DNA of 64,000 nt from Gluconacetobacter dulcium (lineage in GTDB: Bacteria > Pseudomonadota > Alphaproteobacteria > Acetobacterales > Acetobacteraceae), in contig NZ_JABEQN010000011.1 in the NCBI RefSeq assembly GCF_014174165.1, positions 62,001 through 126,000 on the forward strand. Direction: 5' to 3'. The translations under genes were made by a program, and so were the position numbers. The notes under the pieces were generated by a model. That model was given only the letters and a program-made list of their open reading frames with translations, was not told where the DNA came from and did not search any database. The stretch's first letter is position 1. The number at the start of each line of letters is the position of its first letter. Shown piece after piece: positions 8,999-18,183 of this stretch.

Positions 8999-9532
8999 AT
9001 GCCGACTGCCACATCCATACCAGGCTCCCGCCAGCCAAGCTGGCGCACCATGCATCCGATCGATCTGCCCGCCGTGCTGGATATCGCGGCGCGCGTGCAT
9101 CCCGCCTATCCCGAAGGCGAATCAGTCTTCGCCGAACGGCTCGCCCTATGCCCCGTCGGTTGCCTGGTCCTCGACCGAGGCGCGGGGCTCGAAGGCTATG
9201 TCATCAGCCATCCCTGGTGCGCCGCCGCCCCGCCGGCATTGGATTGCGCACTGGGCGCGCTGCCAGCACGGCCGGATTGCTGGTATCTGCACGATATCGC
9301 ACTGTTGACCGACGCCAGGGGTCAGGGCGCCCCTGCCACCGCGCTGGCGATCCTGGCCGAACGCGCGGCATCGGCCGGCCTGTCGCGCATTGCACTCATC
9401 GCGACCGGCAGTGCCGGAGCTTACTGGCTGCGTGTCGGATTCACCCCGATCGACGAGCCGGAGGCCACCGCCATTCTCGCCAGCTACGACCCGAAAGCAC
9501 GGCTGATGACCCGTGCCGTGCAACCGGGCTAA
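8999..9532 (+). CDS. GNAT-family N-acetyltransferase
   Basis: This 177-residue protein starts at the ATG at 8999, divergent from the ModE-like gene with about 100 bases between starts. The GNAT fold is visible: IDLPAVLDIAARVHPAYP (beta1-alpha1), GYVISHPWC, the WYLHDIALLTDARGQGAPATALAIL core with the Q/R-x-x-G-x-A-like acetyl-CoA loop, and the late strand YWLRVGFTPI. The substrate is not predictable. ATG at 9050 is a possible shorter start, since the first 17 residues are not clearly part of the domain. Confidence 0.8.
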   Translation: MPTATSIPGSRQPSWRTMHPIDLPAVLDIAARVHPAYPEGESVFAERLALCPVGCLVLDRGAGLEGYVISHPWCAAAPPALDCALGALPARPDCWYLHDIALLTDARGQGAPATALAILAERAASAGLSRIALIATGSAGAYWLRVGFTPIDEPEATAILASYDPKARLMTRAVQPG

Positions 9533-9553
9533 CACGTCAGCAAGGCGGCGCCG

Positions 9554-11035
9554 TCAGGCTGGCAAACCACCGCATTCCGTCAGCGCGGCCCGCACGCCGA
9601 TTGCGCGAATAGCCTCGCGGGCGGCGACGATGGCATCGGTCAACGCAACGCTCCGCACGTCGCGCCAACCATCGAAGGCTGGCAGGGCCAGCGCCGCGCG
9701 CAGGTCTTCGGCATCGGCCAGTTCCAGTTGTGCGGCATCCAGCGTCGGTTCCGCAGGCGTATATTGCTCGCCCGTTTCATCCATACCGCGCAACGCTTCC
9801 AGATAGGCCGCGATGCCGAAGGCGATACGCCGCAGATCGCCACCATCGGACAGCACGCGCCGCACCGTTTCGGTCCAGAAAACCTGAATCTTGGACGATC
9901 CATCGCCTCCGATCCGCAGCAACTGGTCCGCCATCGCCGGATTGGAAAAACGCCGCAATATGCTGCGCCGGTAATCCTGCGGGTCCAGGCCAGCCGGCGA
10001 ATCAAGACGCGGAATCACATCCAGTTCCAGATAGGCATTGACGAACCGCGCCAGATCCCGGTCGCGCAATGCCTCATCCACCTGGCGATAGCCCAGCAAG
10101 ATGCCAGGGAAGGCCAGCAGGATATGCGACGCATTCAGCATCCGTACTTTTACGTGCTCATAGCCGGTCACATCGGCCACGAACTGAACGCCCGCCTTCT
10201 CCAGCCCCGGCCGGCCGGCGCAGAACCGGTCTTCCACCACCCATTGGGTGAAATCCTCGGCCACCAGCGGCAGCGCATCGTCCAGACCGCTGGCGGCATT
10301 CAACGTGCGGGCAATCGCGTCGTCCACCGACGGCGTGATGCGATCGACCATGCCGTTGGGGAAGGTGACATGGGCCTCGATCCACGCCGCCAGATCCGGA
10401 TCGCGCGCCTGGGCGAACCCCAGGAACGCCGTCCGCGCCACATCGCCATTATGGCGCAGGTTATCACAGGAAAGCACGGTGAACGGTCCGCTCCCGGCGG
10501 CGCGACGACGGGCCAGAGCTTCGACAACAAAGCCGAAAATGGTCGTCGGCAGGGCATCAGCGGCCAGATCAGCCCGCACCGCAGCGTTATGCAGGCGAAA
10601 CGCCCCTGTCGTCTCGTCGATGTTGTAGCCGCCTTCGGTGATCGTCATGCTGACAATACGCACCGCTGGATCGGCCAACAGGTCCAGCACGGCTGTCGGA
10701 TCGGCCGGGGCCAGCAGATAGGCATGCAGGGCACCGATGACCCGCACTGCCCGCGCACCGTCCGGAGCGGCCTCGGTCAGGGAGTAAAGGCAGTCCTGCT
10801 CCGTGAACTGGCTGGCCTTGCGTTCGGACCGCGCCCCCGCCGTCAGCCCGACACCGGCGATCCCCCAATCCTGCTGCCCCGCCAGCGCCAGGCAGCGATC
10901 GACATAGAAGGCTTCGTGAGCCCGGAAGAAATTGCCGACCCCAAAATGCACAATACCGGTCCGGATGGTGGCCGGATCATAGCCGGGGGCGGACACACCC
11001 GCCGGAAGAGTCTTCAGGATCGTCCGGTTCAGCAT
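9554..11035 (-). CDS. Mannitol 2-dehydrogenase (long-chain polyol dehydrogenase)
   Basis: The 493 residues match the usual length of the secondary-alcohol-specific long-chain dehydrogenases (mannitol 2-dehydrogenase, fructuronate reductase, D-arabinitol dehydrogenase). The N-terminal nucleotide-binding region has IVHFGVGNFFRAHEAFYVDRCL. The C-terminal catalytic helix has KVRMLNASHILLAFPG, giving the catalytic Lys, Asn and His (K-x4-N-x2-H). The enzyme interconverts mannitol and fructose (or a related polyol and ketose) with NAD(P) in the cytoplasm. It starts 5 bases after the FUSC gene stop, so the genes form an operon. Mannitol versus fructuronate specificity cannot be settled by eye. Confidence 0.88.
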   Translation of the reverse strand: MLNRTILKTLPAGVSAPGYDPATIRTGIVHFGVGNFFRAHEAFYVDRCLALAGQQDWGIAGVGLTAGARSERKASQFTEQDCLYSLTEAAPDGARAVRVIGALHAYLLAPADPTAVLDLLADPAVRIVSMTITEGGYNIDETTGAFRLHNAAVRADLAADALPTTIFGFVVEALARRRAAGSGPFTVLSCDNLRHNGDVARTAFLGFAQARDPDLAAWIEAHVTFPNGMVDRITPSVDDAIARTLNAASGLDDALPLVAEDFTQWVVEDRFCAGRPGLEKAGVQFVADVTGYEHVKVRMLNASHILLAFPGILLGYRQVDEALRDRDLARFVNAYLELDVIPRLDSPAGLDPQDYRRSILRRFSNPAMADQLLRIGGDGSSKIQVFWTETVRRVLSDGGDLRRIAFGIAAYLEALRGMDETGEQYTPAEPTLDAAQLELADAEDLRAALALPAFDGWRDVRSVALTDAIVAAREAIRAIGVRAALTECGGLPA

Positions 11036-11040
11036 GGGAT

Positions 11041-12147
11041 CTACCCTCCGCTTTTCTTCGTCTCTGCATATGGATGCGCCGCACCGTCAGACCAGACCGC
11101 CTCCACCGCGCGCTCCAGATCTTCATGCAGCATCCCCAGAGTGAACTGCATGGGCGCGCTCCAGGAGGGACCCGGCGGGTGCAGCACTGCCAATACGGTC
11201 GCCGCGTCCTCGCGCGAAATCCTTCGGCGGCCACGCGCCGCGCGCGCGCAACGGCGCGAAAGCTGCGACAGCACGCGCGCCAGCGCCCGCCGTTCGGCAT
11301 CCAGGGCCGCATCCACGCTCGGCAACTCCCCCGCCTCGGTCGCCGCACGGGCGGCGAAGACCGCACTGCCGCGCAGGCGCCGCAGCAGGCCGGGCAGAAC
11401 ATCCAGCAGCGGATCGGCCTTGCGGCACAGGATGCGCAACCCCTCCACCCTGGCCTCGGCTACCGCGCCGTAGATTTCCTGCAAATGGGTGCGGCATGCC
11501 TCGTCGATCGTCTCGATCGTATCGTGATCCAGTTCGCCACGCAGCGCGCGGTCCAGCAGATCCGCGATATCGGCGATCAGCCGGCCGGACGCAGTCAGCA
11601 CGTCTCCTCGCGCGGCATCGTGCAGCACGAACATCGTCACCACGAGCGAGGTCACGACACCGATCAGGATCGAGGCGATCCTGTCCAGCGGTCGCAGGAA
11701 CGGGTCACCGCTGATCGGAAACAGCAACACGATCATCAGCGTCACGGCGGCGAAGCGCAGGTTCGGTCGCGCCGCCGCCAGCAGCGCCAGCGGCGTCAGC
11801 GCCAGCCAGAACGCAACCCAGTCCGGCAGTATCCCCGTCTGGACCATCAGGATAGCCAGCAGCCCCGCCCCGGCCCCGACCAGCGTGCCCACGATCTGGT
11901 CCCGCCCGGTGGTCAGGGTCTGGGTAATCCGGCTTTGCGTGACGATGACCGAGGTAATCACCGACCAGACGGGTTCATGCAGATGCACCACCCGCGCCAG
12001 AAGGTCCGACAGCAGAACCGACACCAGCAGGCGCGCCGCCTGGCGGATTTCCGCACCCCTGGGTTCCAGCACCCGGCGGATCGCCGTCCAGCGCGCAGGC
12101 GGCGGCGCAACCGGACCGTCCGCAACATTCAGAGCATCACGGTCCAT
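11041..12147 (-). CDS. FUSC-family aromatic-acid/fusaric-acid exporter-like membrane protein
   Basis: The 368-residue protein has an N-terminal block of about six membrane helices (residues about 35-185). It contains family text such as EPVWSVITSVIVTQ and GRDQIVGTLVGAGAGLLAI, followed by DPFLRPLDRIASILIGVVTSLVV. The C-terminal cytoplasmic part is helical and Arg-rich. FUSC/AaeB/YccS proteins are thought to export aromatic or organic acids or to act as inner-membrane channels. It lies 15 bases after the degP gene and 5 bases before the mannitol dehydrogenase, so the three genes share a transcript. No periplasmic adaptor is nearby. Confidence 0.8.
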   Translation of the reverse strand: MDRDALNVADGPVAPPPARWTAIRRVLEPRGAEIRQAARLLVSVLLSDLLARVVHLHEPVWSVITSVIVTQSRITQTLTTGRDQIVGTLVGAGAGLLAILMVQTGILPDWVAFWLALTPLALLAAARPNLRFAAVTLMIVLLFPISGDPFLRPLDRIASILIGVVTSLVVTMFVLHDAARGDVLTASGRLIADIADLLDRALRGELDHDTIETIDEACRTHLQEIYGAVAEARVEGLRILCRKADPLLDVLPGLLRRLRGSAVFAARAATEAGELPSVDAALDAERRALARVLSQLSRRCARAARGRRRISREDAATVLAVLHPPGPSWSAPMQFTLGMLHEDLERAVEAVWSDGAAHPYAETKKSGG

Positions 12148-12162
12148 GATGGGCTACGAACG

Positions 12163-13740
12163 TTATTTCGCGTCATCCGCCAACGGCAGGGGTACCCAGC
12201 GCAGGCCGTCGGCATTCTGAACCAGGAACAGAATCGACCGCCGATGCTTGGCCCGCGCCGCATCGACCGACCGCCGCAGATCGGCAGGGGTCGCGACTTC
12301 GGCCTGCTGAACCTGGGTGATCACGTCGCCGGCCCGCAGGCCGCGATCCGCCGCCGCTCCATCCGGCGCCACACTGGTCACGACCACGCCCTTCTGCCCT
12401 TCGGCCAGGTTGAATTTCTGCCGGGCCACGTCGTCGATCGCCCCCACGGTCAGGCCCAGGCCCTGAAGCTGGACGCTGCCCTGCGCCTTGGCATCGGGCT
12501 TGGGGGCCGGCACCTCCTTGGGGTCCTCGGGCAGCGCGCCGACCGTGACCGAGGCCGTCACTGCCTGGCCATGCCGCCAGACCCCCAGCTTCACCACCTG
12601 TCCGGGGGCCGTGTCGGCCATCAGGCGCGGCAGGGCGCGGCCGTCGATCTCCTTGCCGTTCAGGGTCTGGATCACATCACCGACCTGCAATTTCGCCGCG
12701 GCGGCCGGTCCCTTGGCTTCGACACCGGCGATCAGCGCGCCATGAGCGGCCTTCAGCCCCAGCCCGTCGGCGATGTCCTGCGTCACGTCCTGAATTCGCA
12801 CGCCGATCCAACCGCGCGAGACCTTGCCGGTGCGGCGCAACTGATCGATGATTCCCCGCGCCTCGGCCGAGGGGATCGAAAATCCGATACCAATCGACCC
12901 GCCGGACGGCGAATAGATTGCGGTATTGATCCCGATCACCTGCCCCTGCATGTCAAACAGCGGACCGCCCGAATTCCCTTTGTTGATCGGCGCATCCGTC
13001 TGGATGAAATCGTCGTATGGCCCCTGCTCGATATTGCGGCCGCGCGAGGAGATGATGCCCGCCGTCACCGTACCGGACAAACCGAACGGGTTGCCGATCG
13101 CCAGCACCCAATCCCCAACCCGCGCATGGTCGCTGTCACCAAAGACCACGGCGGGTAGCGGGTGGGAGGTCTCCACCTTCAGCACCGCAAGATCGGTCCT
13201 GTCATCGTGCCCAATCAGCTTGGCCTTGAGAACGGTATTGTCCTGGAGCGTCACCGTGATCTGGTCCGCGTGGCGGATAACATGATTGTTGGTGACCACG
13301 ATCCCAGACGCATCGATGATGAAGCCCGACCCCAGGGCCTGCATCTTGCGCGGCGCAGCCTCCGGACCGTTCTGGTGGCTCATGAAATCGTGGAAAAATT
13401 TCTCGAAGGGCGACCCTTCGGGGAAATTCGGGATCTGCGGCGCATCCTCGCCGTCACCATCCGCCTCCCCATCGTCATCCCCAGGCTTGACCGTCTCGGT
13501 GGTCGAGACGTTGACCACTGCCGGCAGCAACCGTGCCGCCAGATCGGCAAAACTGTCGGGGGTCCCCCGACCCGGCCCAGGCAGGCGGATCGATGGCGCG
13601 GCATCGGCCTGCGGCGGTGCCGGCGGGGGCGGCACCATGGCAGGCTCGGCCCAGGCGGCGCCCGCCGCGGTCAGGGACAGGGAAACCGCCAGCCCGACGG
13701 CGGCGAACGGGCGAGGGAAAACCGGAACAGGCAAAGACAT
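12163..13740 (-). CDS. degP: Do-family periplasmic serine protease (DegP/DegQ-like)
   Basis: The 525-residue product has a signal peptide (FAAVGLAVSLSLTAAGAAWAEP), a Pro-rich linker, then a trypsin-like domain with the catalytic triad: His in TNNHVIRHADQ, Asp in DDRTDLAVLKV and Ser in NKGNSGGPLF. Two PDZ domains follow (about 300-395 with SRGWIGVRIQDV, and about 410-520 with VVVTSVAPDGAAADRGLRAGDVI). An acidic insertion (DDDGEADGDGEDA) sits in the LA-loop region. The protein should degrade or refold damaged envelope proteins. It is the first gene of a minus-strand run with the FUSC exporter and mannitol dehydrogenase. Confidence 0.93.
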   Translation of the reverse strand: MSLPVPVFPRPFAAVGLAVSLSLTAAGAAWAEPAMVPPPPAPPQADAAPSIRLPGPGRGTPDSFADLAARLLPAVVNVSTTETVKPGDDDGEADGDGEDAPQIPNFPEGSPFEKFFHDFMSHQNGPEAAPRKMQALGSGFIIDASGIVVTNNHVIRHADQITVTLQDNTVLKAKLIGHDDRTDLAVLKVETSHPLPAVVFGDSDHARVGDWVLAIGNPFGLSGTVTAGIISSRGRNIEQGPYDDFIQTDAPINKGNSGGPLFDMQGQVIGINTAIYSPSGGSIGIGFSIPSAEARGIIDQLRRTGKVSRGWIGVRIQDVTQDIADGLGLKAAHGALIAGVEAKGPAAAAKLQVGDVIQTLNGKEIDGRALPRLMADTAPGQVVKLGVWRHGQAVTASVTVGALPEDPKEVPAPKPDAKAQGSVQLQGLGLTVGAIDDVARQKFNLAEGQKGVVVTSVAPDGAAADRGLRAGDVITQVQQAEVATPADLRRSVDAARAKHRRSILFLVQNADGLRWVPLPLADDAK

Positions 13741-13790
13741 CGGGTACAGCGCTTCCAGCAGTCAGGTCGTCGTGACCAGACTATCCTAGA

Positions 13791-13838
13791 GCATGATCGC
13801 GCCCGAATCGGAAGGGCTGACCCGCGCCCCGCGCGGGA
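13791..13838. repeat. Intergenic palindromic stretch between degP and the SGNH gene
   Basis: It contains a GAGCATGATCGCGCCCGAATCGG motif, similar in style to the palindrome at 2697. This is followed by CCCGCG / CGCGGG with a short loop at 13821-13838. It lies just past the SGNH hydrolase stop and may terminate that transcript, although no U-tract is present. Confidence 0.35.
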
Positions 13839-13841
13839 CGA

Positions 13842-14516
13842 TCAATGGTTGGGGAGAAATGCACCCGCCGGAGCCCCCGTCAGTTCCACCAGCCAGCGCG
13901 CGACAGCCTCGCCCAGCAGCAGGTAGCCCCGGTCGCCCATATGCAGCCCGTCGGGTGACAATTCGTCACGGTCCATACCCAGCTCGGCACACCAGGATTT
14001 CATGCGGGCATAACGGCCGAAGACCGGAATCCCCAGGTCCGAGCCGATGCGATGCACCGCCGGGACAAAAGGCGGGAAGGCCGCGCATTCCTCAAGCATA
14101 CGGCAATATTGCGGGTCGATCAGCGCCAGGTCGGACCCCGTCGCGCGGGTGGCCAGCAGATCCCGGCGTGTCAGATCCTCGTAGGTTTCCAGCTTCACGC
14201 CCTGCCAGGCATCGTTGCTGCCGGTCTGCCACATCACGAGGTCCGCGTCGTCGGCCAGCACGCCGGGCAGGCGATCGTGCATTTCCTGCGCGCCGTTGCC
14301 GCCGATCCCGCGATTGATCACCGTCAACCCGCCCGTCACGAAGGGCGCCAGGGTGCGTTCGAAGACGGCGGCGAAGCCATGTTCCGGACTGCTGGCACCG
14401 ATCCCCTCGGTGGTCGAGGACCCGAACAGGGTCACGCGCACCGGCCGGCCGCGCCGCAGCCGGTCGGTCAGGCGCGGCAGGATGGGAGAGGGCGGACGTT
14501 CGATCGCATCATTCAT
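13842..14516 (-). CDS. SGNH/GDSL-family hydrolase
   Basis: The 224-residue protein shows the family blocks: TLFGSSTTEGIGASSP (block I, nucleophile Ser), RGIGGNGAQEMHDRLP (Gly of block II), MWQTGSNDAWQG (block III, GxND) and ELSPDGLHMGDRGYLLLG (block V, Asp-x-x-His). These enzymes are esterases, lipases or acyl-carbohydrate deacetylases. No signal peptide is visible. The start overlaps the opgC stop in a TGATG junction, so it is translationally coupled to opgC. That context suggests it removes or handles acyl groups on glucan or a glucan precursor, which is an inference. An in-frame TTG one codon upstream is less likely as the start. Confidence 0.85.
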   Translation of the reverse strand: MNDAIERPPSPILPRLTDRLRRGRPVRVTLFGSSTTEGIGASSPEHGFAAVFERTLAPFVTGGLTVINRGIGGNGAQEMHDRLPGVLADDADLVMWQTGSNDAWQGVKLETYEDLTRRDLLATRATGSDLALIDPQYCRMLEECAAFPPFVPAVHRIGSDLGIPVFGRYARMKSWCAELGMDRDELSPDGLHMGDRGYLLLGEAVARWLVELTGAPAGAFLPNH

Positions 14517-15742
14517 CAACGGGCTCTTTCCATTACGCTCCCCGCAGGAGCCGGGTTACCGCGTCCCTCCGCTGCCGCAGGAGGCGCCGCCTGACGCTGT
14601 TTCTGCCTGATGCGCGCCCGATCGAGAACCGTCGCGAGTTCCCACAGGATCGTGAATCCAATCACATTCACCGCGATCTGCAACATCCAGCCCGAACCGA
14701 AGGAGGTAAAGATCAGCCGCGCATACAGGTCGATCACCGTCCCCGCCGAGAAGACTTCCAGCGAATGGCGCCCGAAGAGCGCCATCACCCGCCCTATCCG
14801 TCCCTCCGCAGCACCACGCACGCCATGCGAGGACTGAACCAGATAGAAGATTGCCAGCACGTCCAGCAGCCGCAGCGGGGCGAGTACGCTCTTGTCCGGC
14901 GCGGTGATGGCGAAGGGCCGCAGATCGGGCAGACCCCATTGCTGCCAGGGAAAGGCCTCGAGCGCGGAGACGGCCAGATAGAGGCCACAGACCCAGCGCA
15001 GCCAGCCCCGGCGCGGCAGGCTGCCGTCATGCCGCCCGGCCACCACGGCGGCGCAGGCCCCCAGCGTGAACAGGAACTGCCAGGCCAGCGGATCGAAATA
15101 CCAGCCATCCGGGTCCAGCCAGTTGGGGAAATTGATCGAGGGGTCGAGGTTAATGAGCAGCCACAGGCTGGCACTCAGCGCCAGCGTCAGCCACAGACTG
15201 ACCCGCATCATCAGATAGATCAGCGGGAAAACCCCGAGCAGAACCATATAAAGCGGCAGGATATTCAGATTGCTGGGCAGCGCGTCGAGAAACAGGACCC
15301 GCCAGAAGGAGCTCAGCCCGTGGGCCAGTTCGGGCTCCAGGAAATCGACCGGCACCGGCCAGAATGCGCGCCAGTATCGGATGGTGGCCGTGGTCACTAC
15401 CACCATGACGGCCTGGAAGACGTACAACCGCACGCAGCGCCGCCACACCCGGCCCACACCGGCCCGTAACCCGACGCGCTCGAAATTCCGGCCATAGGCC
15501 AACCAGGAAGCATAGCCCGCCAGCAGCACGAAGATCTCTGCGGCGTCGGCAAAGCCGACATTGCGCAACGTAAAGCGATTCAGCACGTTCTGCGGAATAT
15601 GATCGACGAACATCATCAACAGCGCGACCCCGCGTAGCGCGTCGATCCGGTGATCACGCCGGCTGCCCGGCGGCCTTGGCGGCACCGTGGCCCCTTGTCC
15701 TGATCCGGACGAGACCTGCGGACCAGGCGCAGATGCAGTCAT
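14516..15742 (-). CDS. opgC: OpgC-type glucan acyltransferase membrane protein
   Basis: OpgC is a polytopic inner-membrane acyltransferase that adds succinyl groups to periplasmic glucans. The 408-residue product opens with a short Pro/Ser-rich cytoplasmic tail and RRDHRIDALRGVALLMMFVDHIPQNVLNRFTLRNVGFADAAEIFVLLAGYASWLAYGR. This is the DxLRG and His motif of the family. About ten membrane helices follow, ending LFGRHSLEVFSAGTVID and a last helix near residue 375. The ATG at 15742 is chosen because upstream in-frame codons (to 16150) overlap the opposite mrp gene. It lies 6 kb from opgGH and forms a coupled pair with the SGNH hydrolase. Confidence 0.88.
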   Translation of the reverse strand: MTASAPGPQVSSGSGQGATVPPRPPGSRRDHRIDALRGVALLMMFVDHIPQNVLNRFTLRNVGFADAAEIFVLLAGYASWLAYGRNFERVGLRAGVGRVWRRCVRLYVFQAVMVVVTTATIRYWRAFWPVPVDFLEPELAHGLSSFWRVLFLDALPSNLNILPLYMVLLGVFPLIYLMMRVSLWLTLALSASLWLLINLDPSINFPNWLDPDGWYFDPLAWQFLFTLGACAAVVAGRHDGSLPRRGWLRWVCGLYLAVSALEAFPWQQWGLPDLRPFAITAPDKSVLAPLRLLDVLAIFYLVQSSHGVRGAAEGRIGRVMALFGRHSLEVFSAGTVIDLYARLIFTSFGSGWMLQIAVNVIGFTILWELATVLDRARIRQKQRQAAPPAAAEGRGNPAPAGSVMERAR

Positions 15743-15948
15743 ATCAGCCGGCTCTCCTGCCCGCCGCGAACATGCGGCATCTTCGACAAATGGCGCAGAA
15801 CCGCTCGCCACTCCAGTCCCGTTGCGATTTCTTACATATGCCCCGAAGACGCGGGCACGACCATTCCGATTTGCGCGCAGACGGTTTTCGCCTATGTCCG
15901 GGCAACGACGCGACCACGCTCCGCGCGGCCGCCACGGAAGGATAGACC

Positions 15949-17046
15949 ATGACGGAACCCACGCCGGCGCGGATCGCCGACATCCTGCGCCAGGTCCGCG
16001 ACGCGGACGGATCCACGATCCTGGACCATGCGGCCCTGGACACGACGATGCTGCGCGACGGCACATTGCATGTCGCCCTGGCCACCGACCGGGCGGCGGC
16101 CGGACGCATCCAGTCCCTGCTGCCGGCGGCCGAACAGGCATTGCTGGCACTGCCCGGCGTGGTCGCCGCCAGCGTCATCCTGACCGCCCATCGCCCGGCA
16201 GCCGCTCCCGCCCCGGCGCCGGCCGGTGGCCACCGGCCGCTGAATCTCGGCACCCCCGGCGGCCGGCCCGCGCAGGGGCCGATCCTGCCGGACGTGCGCA
16301 CCGTGATCGCCGTCGCCTCGGGCAAGGGCGGGGTCGGCAAATCGACGACCGCCGTAAACCTGGCCGTCGGGCTGGGGATGGAGGGCCTGCGCGTCGGCCT
16401 GCTTGATGCCGACATCCATGGCCCTTCCCTGCCGCGCATGATGGGCCTGCACCAGCCGCCCCAGGTTCGCGACGGCCGCATGACGCCGCTGGAGGCGTGG
16501 GGCATCCGCGCCATGTCCATCGGCCTGCTGGTGGACGAACGCCAGGCCATGATCTGGCGTGGCCCGATGGTGATGGGTGCGCTGGGTCAGCTTCTGGGTG
16601 ACGTGGAATGGGGCGCGCTGGACGTGCTGGTGGTGGACATGCCCCCCGGTACCGGCGACGCCCAATTGACCCTGGCCCAAAAGGTCTCACTGGCCGGCGC
16701 GGTGATCGTCTCCACCCCGCAGGACATCGCGCTGCTGGATGCACGGCGCGGGATCGCGATGTTCGAGAAGATGAATGTCCCCGTACTGGGGATGGTCGAG
16801 AACATGTCCTATTTCTGCTGCCCGAACTGCGGCCACCGCACCGACCTGTTCGGCCACGGAGGTGCCAGGGCCGAAGCCGAGGCGCTGGGCGTGCCCTTCC
16901 TGGGTGAAATCCCGCTGCTGGCCGATATCCGCGCCAGCGCGGACGCCGGTGCCCCCATCGTGATCTCGACGCCCGACAGCCCCGCCGGCCTGGCCTATCG
17001 TGCCCTGGCCCATACGGTGGCGGCTACCGTCAGGCGGGTGAAATAA
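15949..17046 (+). CDS. mrp: Mrp/ApbC (NBP35-type) Fe-S cluster carrier ATPase
   Basis: The 365-residue protein has an N-terminal MIP18/DUF59-like domain (residues about 5-85), an Ala/Pro-rich linker, and a P-loop ATPase. The ATPase has the deviant Walker A VASGKGGVGKSTTAVNLA, then LLDADIHGPSLPRMMG and MPPGTGDAQLTL. The Fe-S binding pair CPNC follows ENMSYFC near residue 290. It carries and delivers 4Fe-4S clusters to target apoproteins. A nearby plausible client is QueG, encoded convergently 1 kb away. It is a single gene, divergent from opgC. Confidence 0.94.
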   Translation: MTEPTPARIADILRQVRDADGSTILDHAALDTTMLRDGTLHVALATDRAAAGRIQSLLPAAEQALLALPGVVAASVILTAHRPAAAPAPAPAGGHRPLNLGTPGGRPAQGPILPDVRTVIAVASGKGGVGKSTTAVNLAVGLGMEGLRVGLLDADIHGPSLPRMMGLHQPPQVRDGRMTPLEAWGIRAMSIGLLVDERQAMIWRGPMVMGALGQLLGDVEWGALDVLVVDMPPGTGDAQLTLAQKVSLAGAVIVSTPQDIALLDARRGIAMFEKMNVPVLGMVENMSYFCCPNCGHRTDLFGHGGARAEAEALGVPFLGEIPLLADIRASADAGAPIVISTPDSPAGLAYRALAHTVAATVRRVK

Positions 17047-17073
17047 CGAGCGGGATCGCCAGCGGCACGAACC

Positions 17074-17901
17074 TCAAAGCTTCCTGTCGCGCTTGACGCG
17101 GTCCCAGGCGGCGTTGATCCGGGCGATCCGCCCGGCCGCCGCTTCAACCGCCGCCTCATCGGCACCACGGGCCGTCATGGCGTCGGGGTGATGTTCTCGC
17201 ACCAGGACACGCCAAGCCGCGCGCACTTCGCCGTCCGTCGCATTGCGTGCCACGCCGAGCACGGCATAGGCGTCGATCTCGCTGACATCGGGCCGCGCGC
17301 CGCCGGACTCCGCGCGGTCCCATGCGCCAGCACTCAGGCCGAAGGCCTGATGCACGCGCCGCAGGAAGCGGATTTCTGCCGGATGCAGTGTCTCGCCATG
17401 GCCCAGATCGGCGCGTGCGATGACGAACAGAACGGCCAGCGCCTCTTCCAGCATTTCAGGCTTGTCATGGAAAGCGCGGCCCAATTCGGTGGCGAAGGCT
17501 TCGAAATCGTCGACCCGCTGCCGCGCCTGGTCGAACAGGCGGCCCACGTCGCTCGCATTCTCGGCGGGAATCTGGAACCGGCGCTTGAAGGCGTCGATTT
17601 CGGCCCGGTTCACCGGCCCGTCGCATTTGGCGACCTTGGCGCACAGCACCACCATCACCAGCCCGTAAAGCTGGTCACGCTTGCCCATGACCGAGGCCAG
17701 CTTGGCCGCGACGAAGGTTGCCGCCCCATTGGGGTCGGCATTCACCCGTGGAGCCCAGCGGTCGGTCCAGCCGCCGACGGGCGTTTCCAGAATCGACCCG
17801 TTATCGGCCGCGTGGCCAAGGGCCGCGCCCACCACGGCGCCCATGGGCCCGCCGACCGCGAACCCCGCCACACCACCGAATAATTTACCCCAGATCGCCA
17901 T
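17074..17901 (-). CDS. djlA: DjlA-like co-chaperone with TerB and J domains
   Basis: The 275-residue protein has a glycine-zipper N-terminus (GGVAGFAVGGPMGAVVGAALG) that may associate with membrane, and a central helical TerB domain (YGLVMVVLCAKVAKCDGPVNRAEIDAFKRRF). A C-terminal J domain has AYAVLGVARNATDGEVRAAWRVLVREHHPDAM, with the HPD triad that stimulates DnaK ATPase. The domain order equals DjlA, although the N-terminal membrane helix is replaced by the glycine-rich stretch. It sits 33 bases downstream of the ribbon-helix-helix gene in the queA operon direction. Confidence 0.88.
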   Translation of the reverse strand: MAIWGKLFGGVAGFAVGGPMGAVVGAALGHAADNGSILETPVGGWTDRWAPRVNADPNGAATFVAAKLASVMGKRDQLYGLVMVVLCAKVAKCDGPVNRAEIDAFKRRFQIPAENASDVGRLFDQARQRVDDFEAFATELGRAFHDKPEMLEEALAVLFVIARADLGHGETLHPAEIRFLRRVHQAFGLSAGAWDRAESGGARPDVSEIDAYAVLGVARNATDGEVRAAWRVLVREHHPDAMTARGADEAAVEAAAGRIARINAAWDRVKRDRKL

Positions 17902-17934
17902 TTTTCCCGCCCAGATGTCCGGACCGATTCCGGT

Positions 17935-18183
17935 CTAGCACGCGGTCGGCTCCGCCCCCAAATCAGCGCGTACCTGCTGGGCGTGCAACGCTGCGACCCG
18001 CAGGGCGGACGCCAGTGGCCGCGCCGGGTCGCGTGCGGCATCGATCGCGGCAATCAGCGCGGGCAGACCCATGGCGCGCGCGCGCGCCATGCCCTCCAAC
18101 GCTGCCCAGAATTCGGATTCCAGCGCCACGCTGGTCCGATGTCCGGACAGGATCAGACTGCGCTTGACCAGACCGCCGCTCAT
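17935..18183 (-). CDS. Ribbon-helix-helix domain protein
   Basis: The 82-residue product has the short alphaproteobacterial RHH pattern: [29 protein letters not shown] (strand plus helix 1), then a second helix and an Ala-rich C-terminus. It is probably a DNA-binding regulator or accessory protein. Its ATG overlaps the queG stop in an ATGA junction, so it is coupled to the queuosine genes. The DNA target is unknown. The start at 18183 replaces an upstream in-frame codon that lies inside queG. Confidence 0.75.
   Translation of the reverse strand: MSGGLVKRSLILSGHRTSVALESEFWAALEGMARARAMGLPALIAAIDAARDPARPLASALRVAALHAQQVRADLGAEPTAC

Noticed and set aside
11074-13158. 694-codon plus-strand frame across the FUSC and protease genes
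   Set aside because: It spans two well-supported minus-strand genes and has shadow composition.
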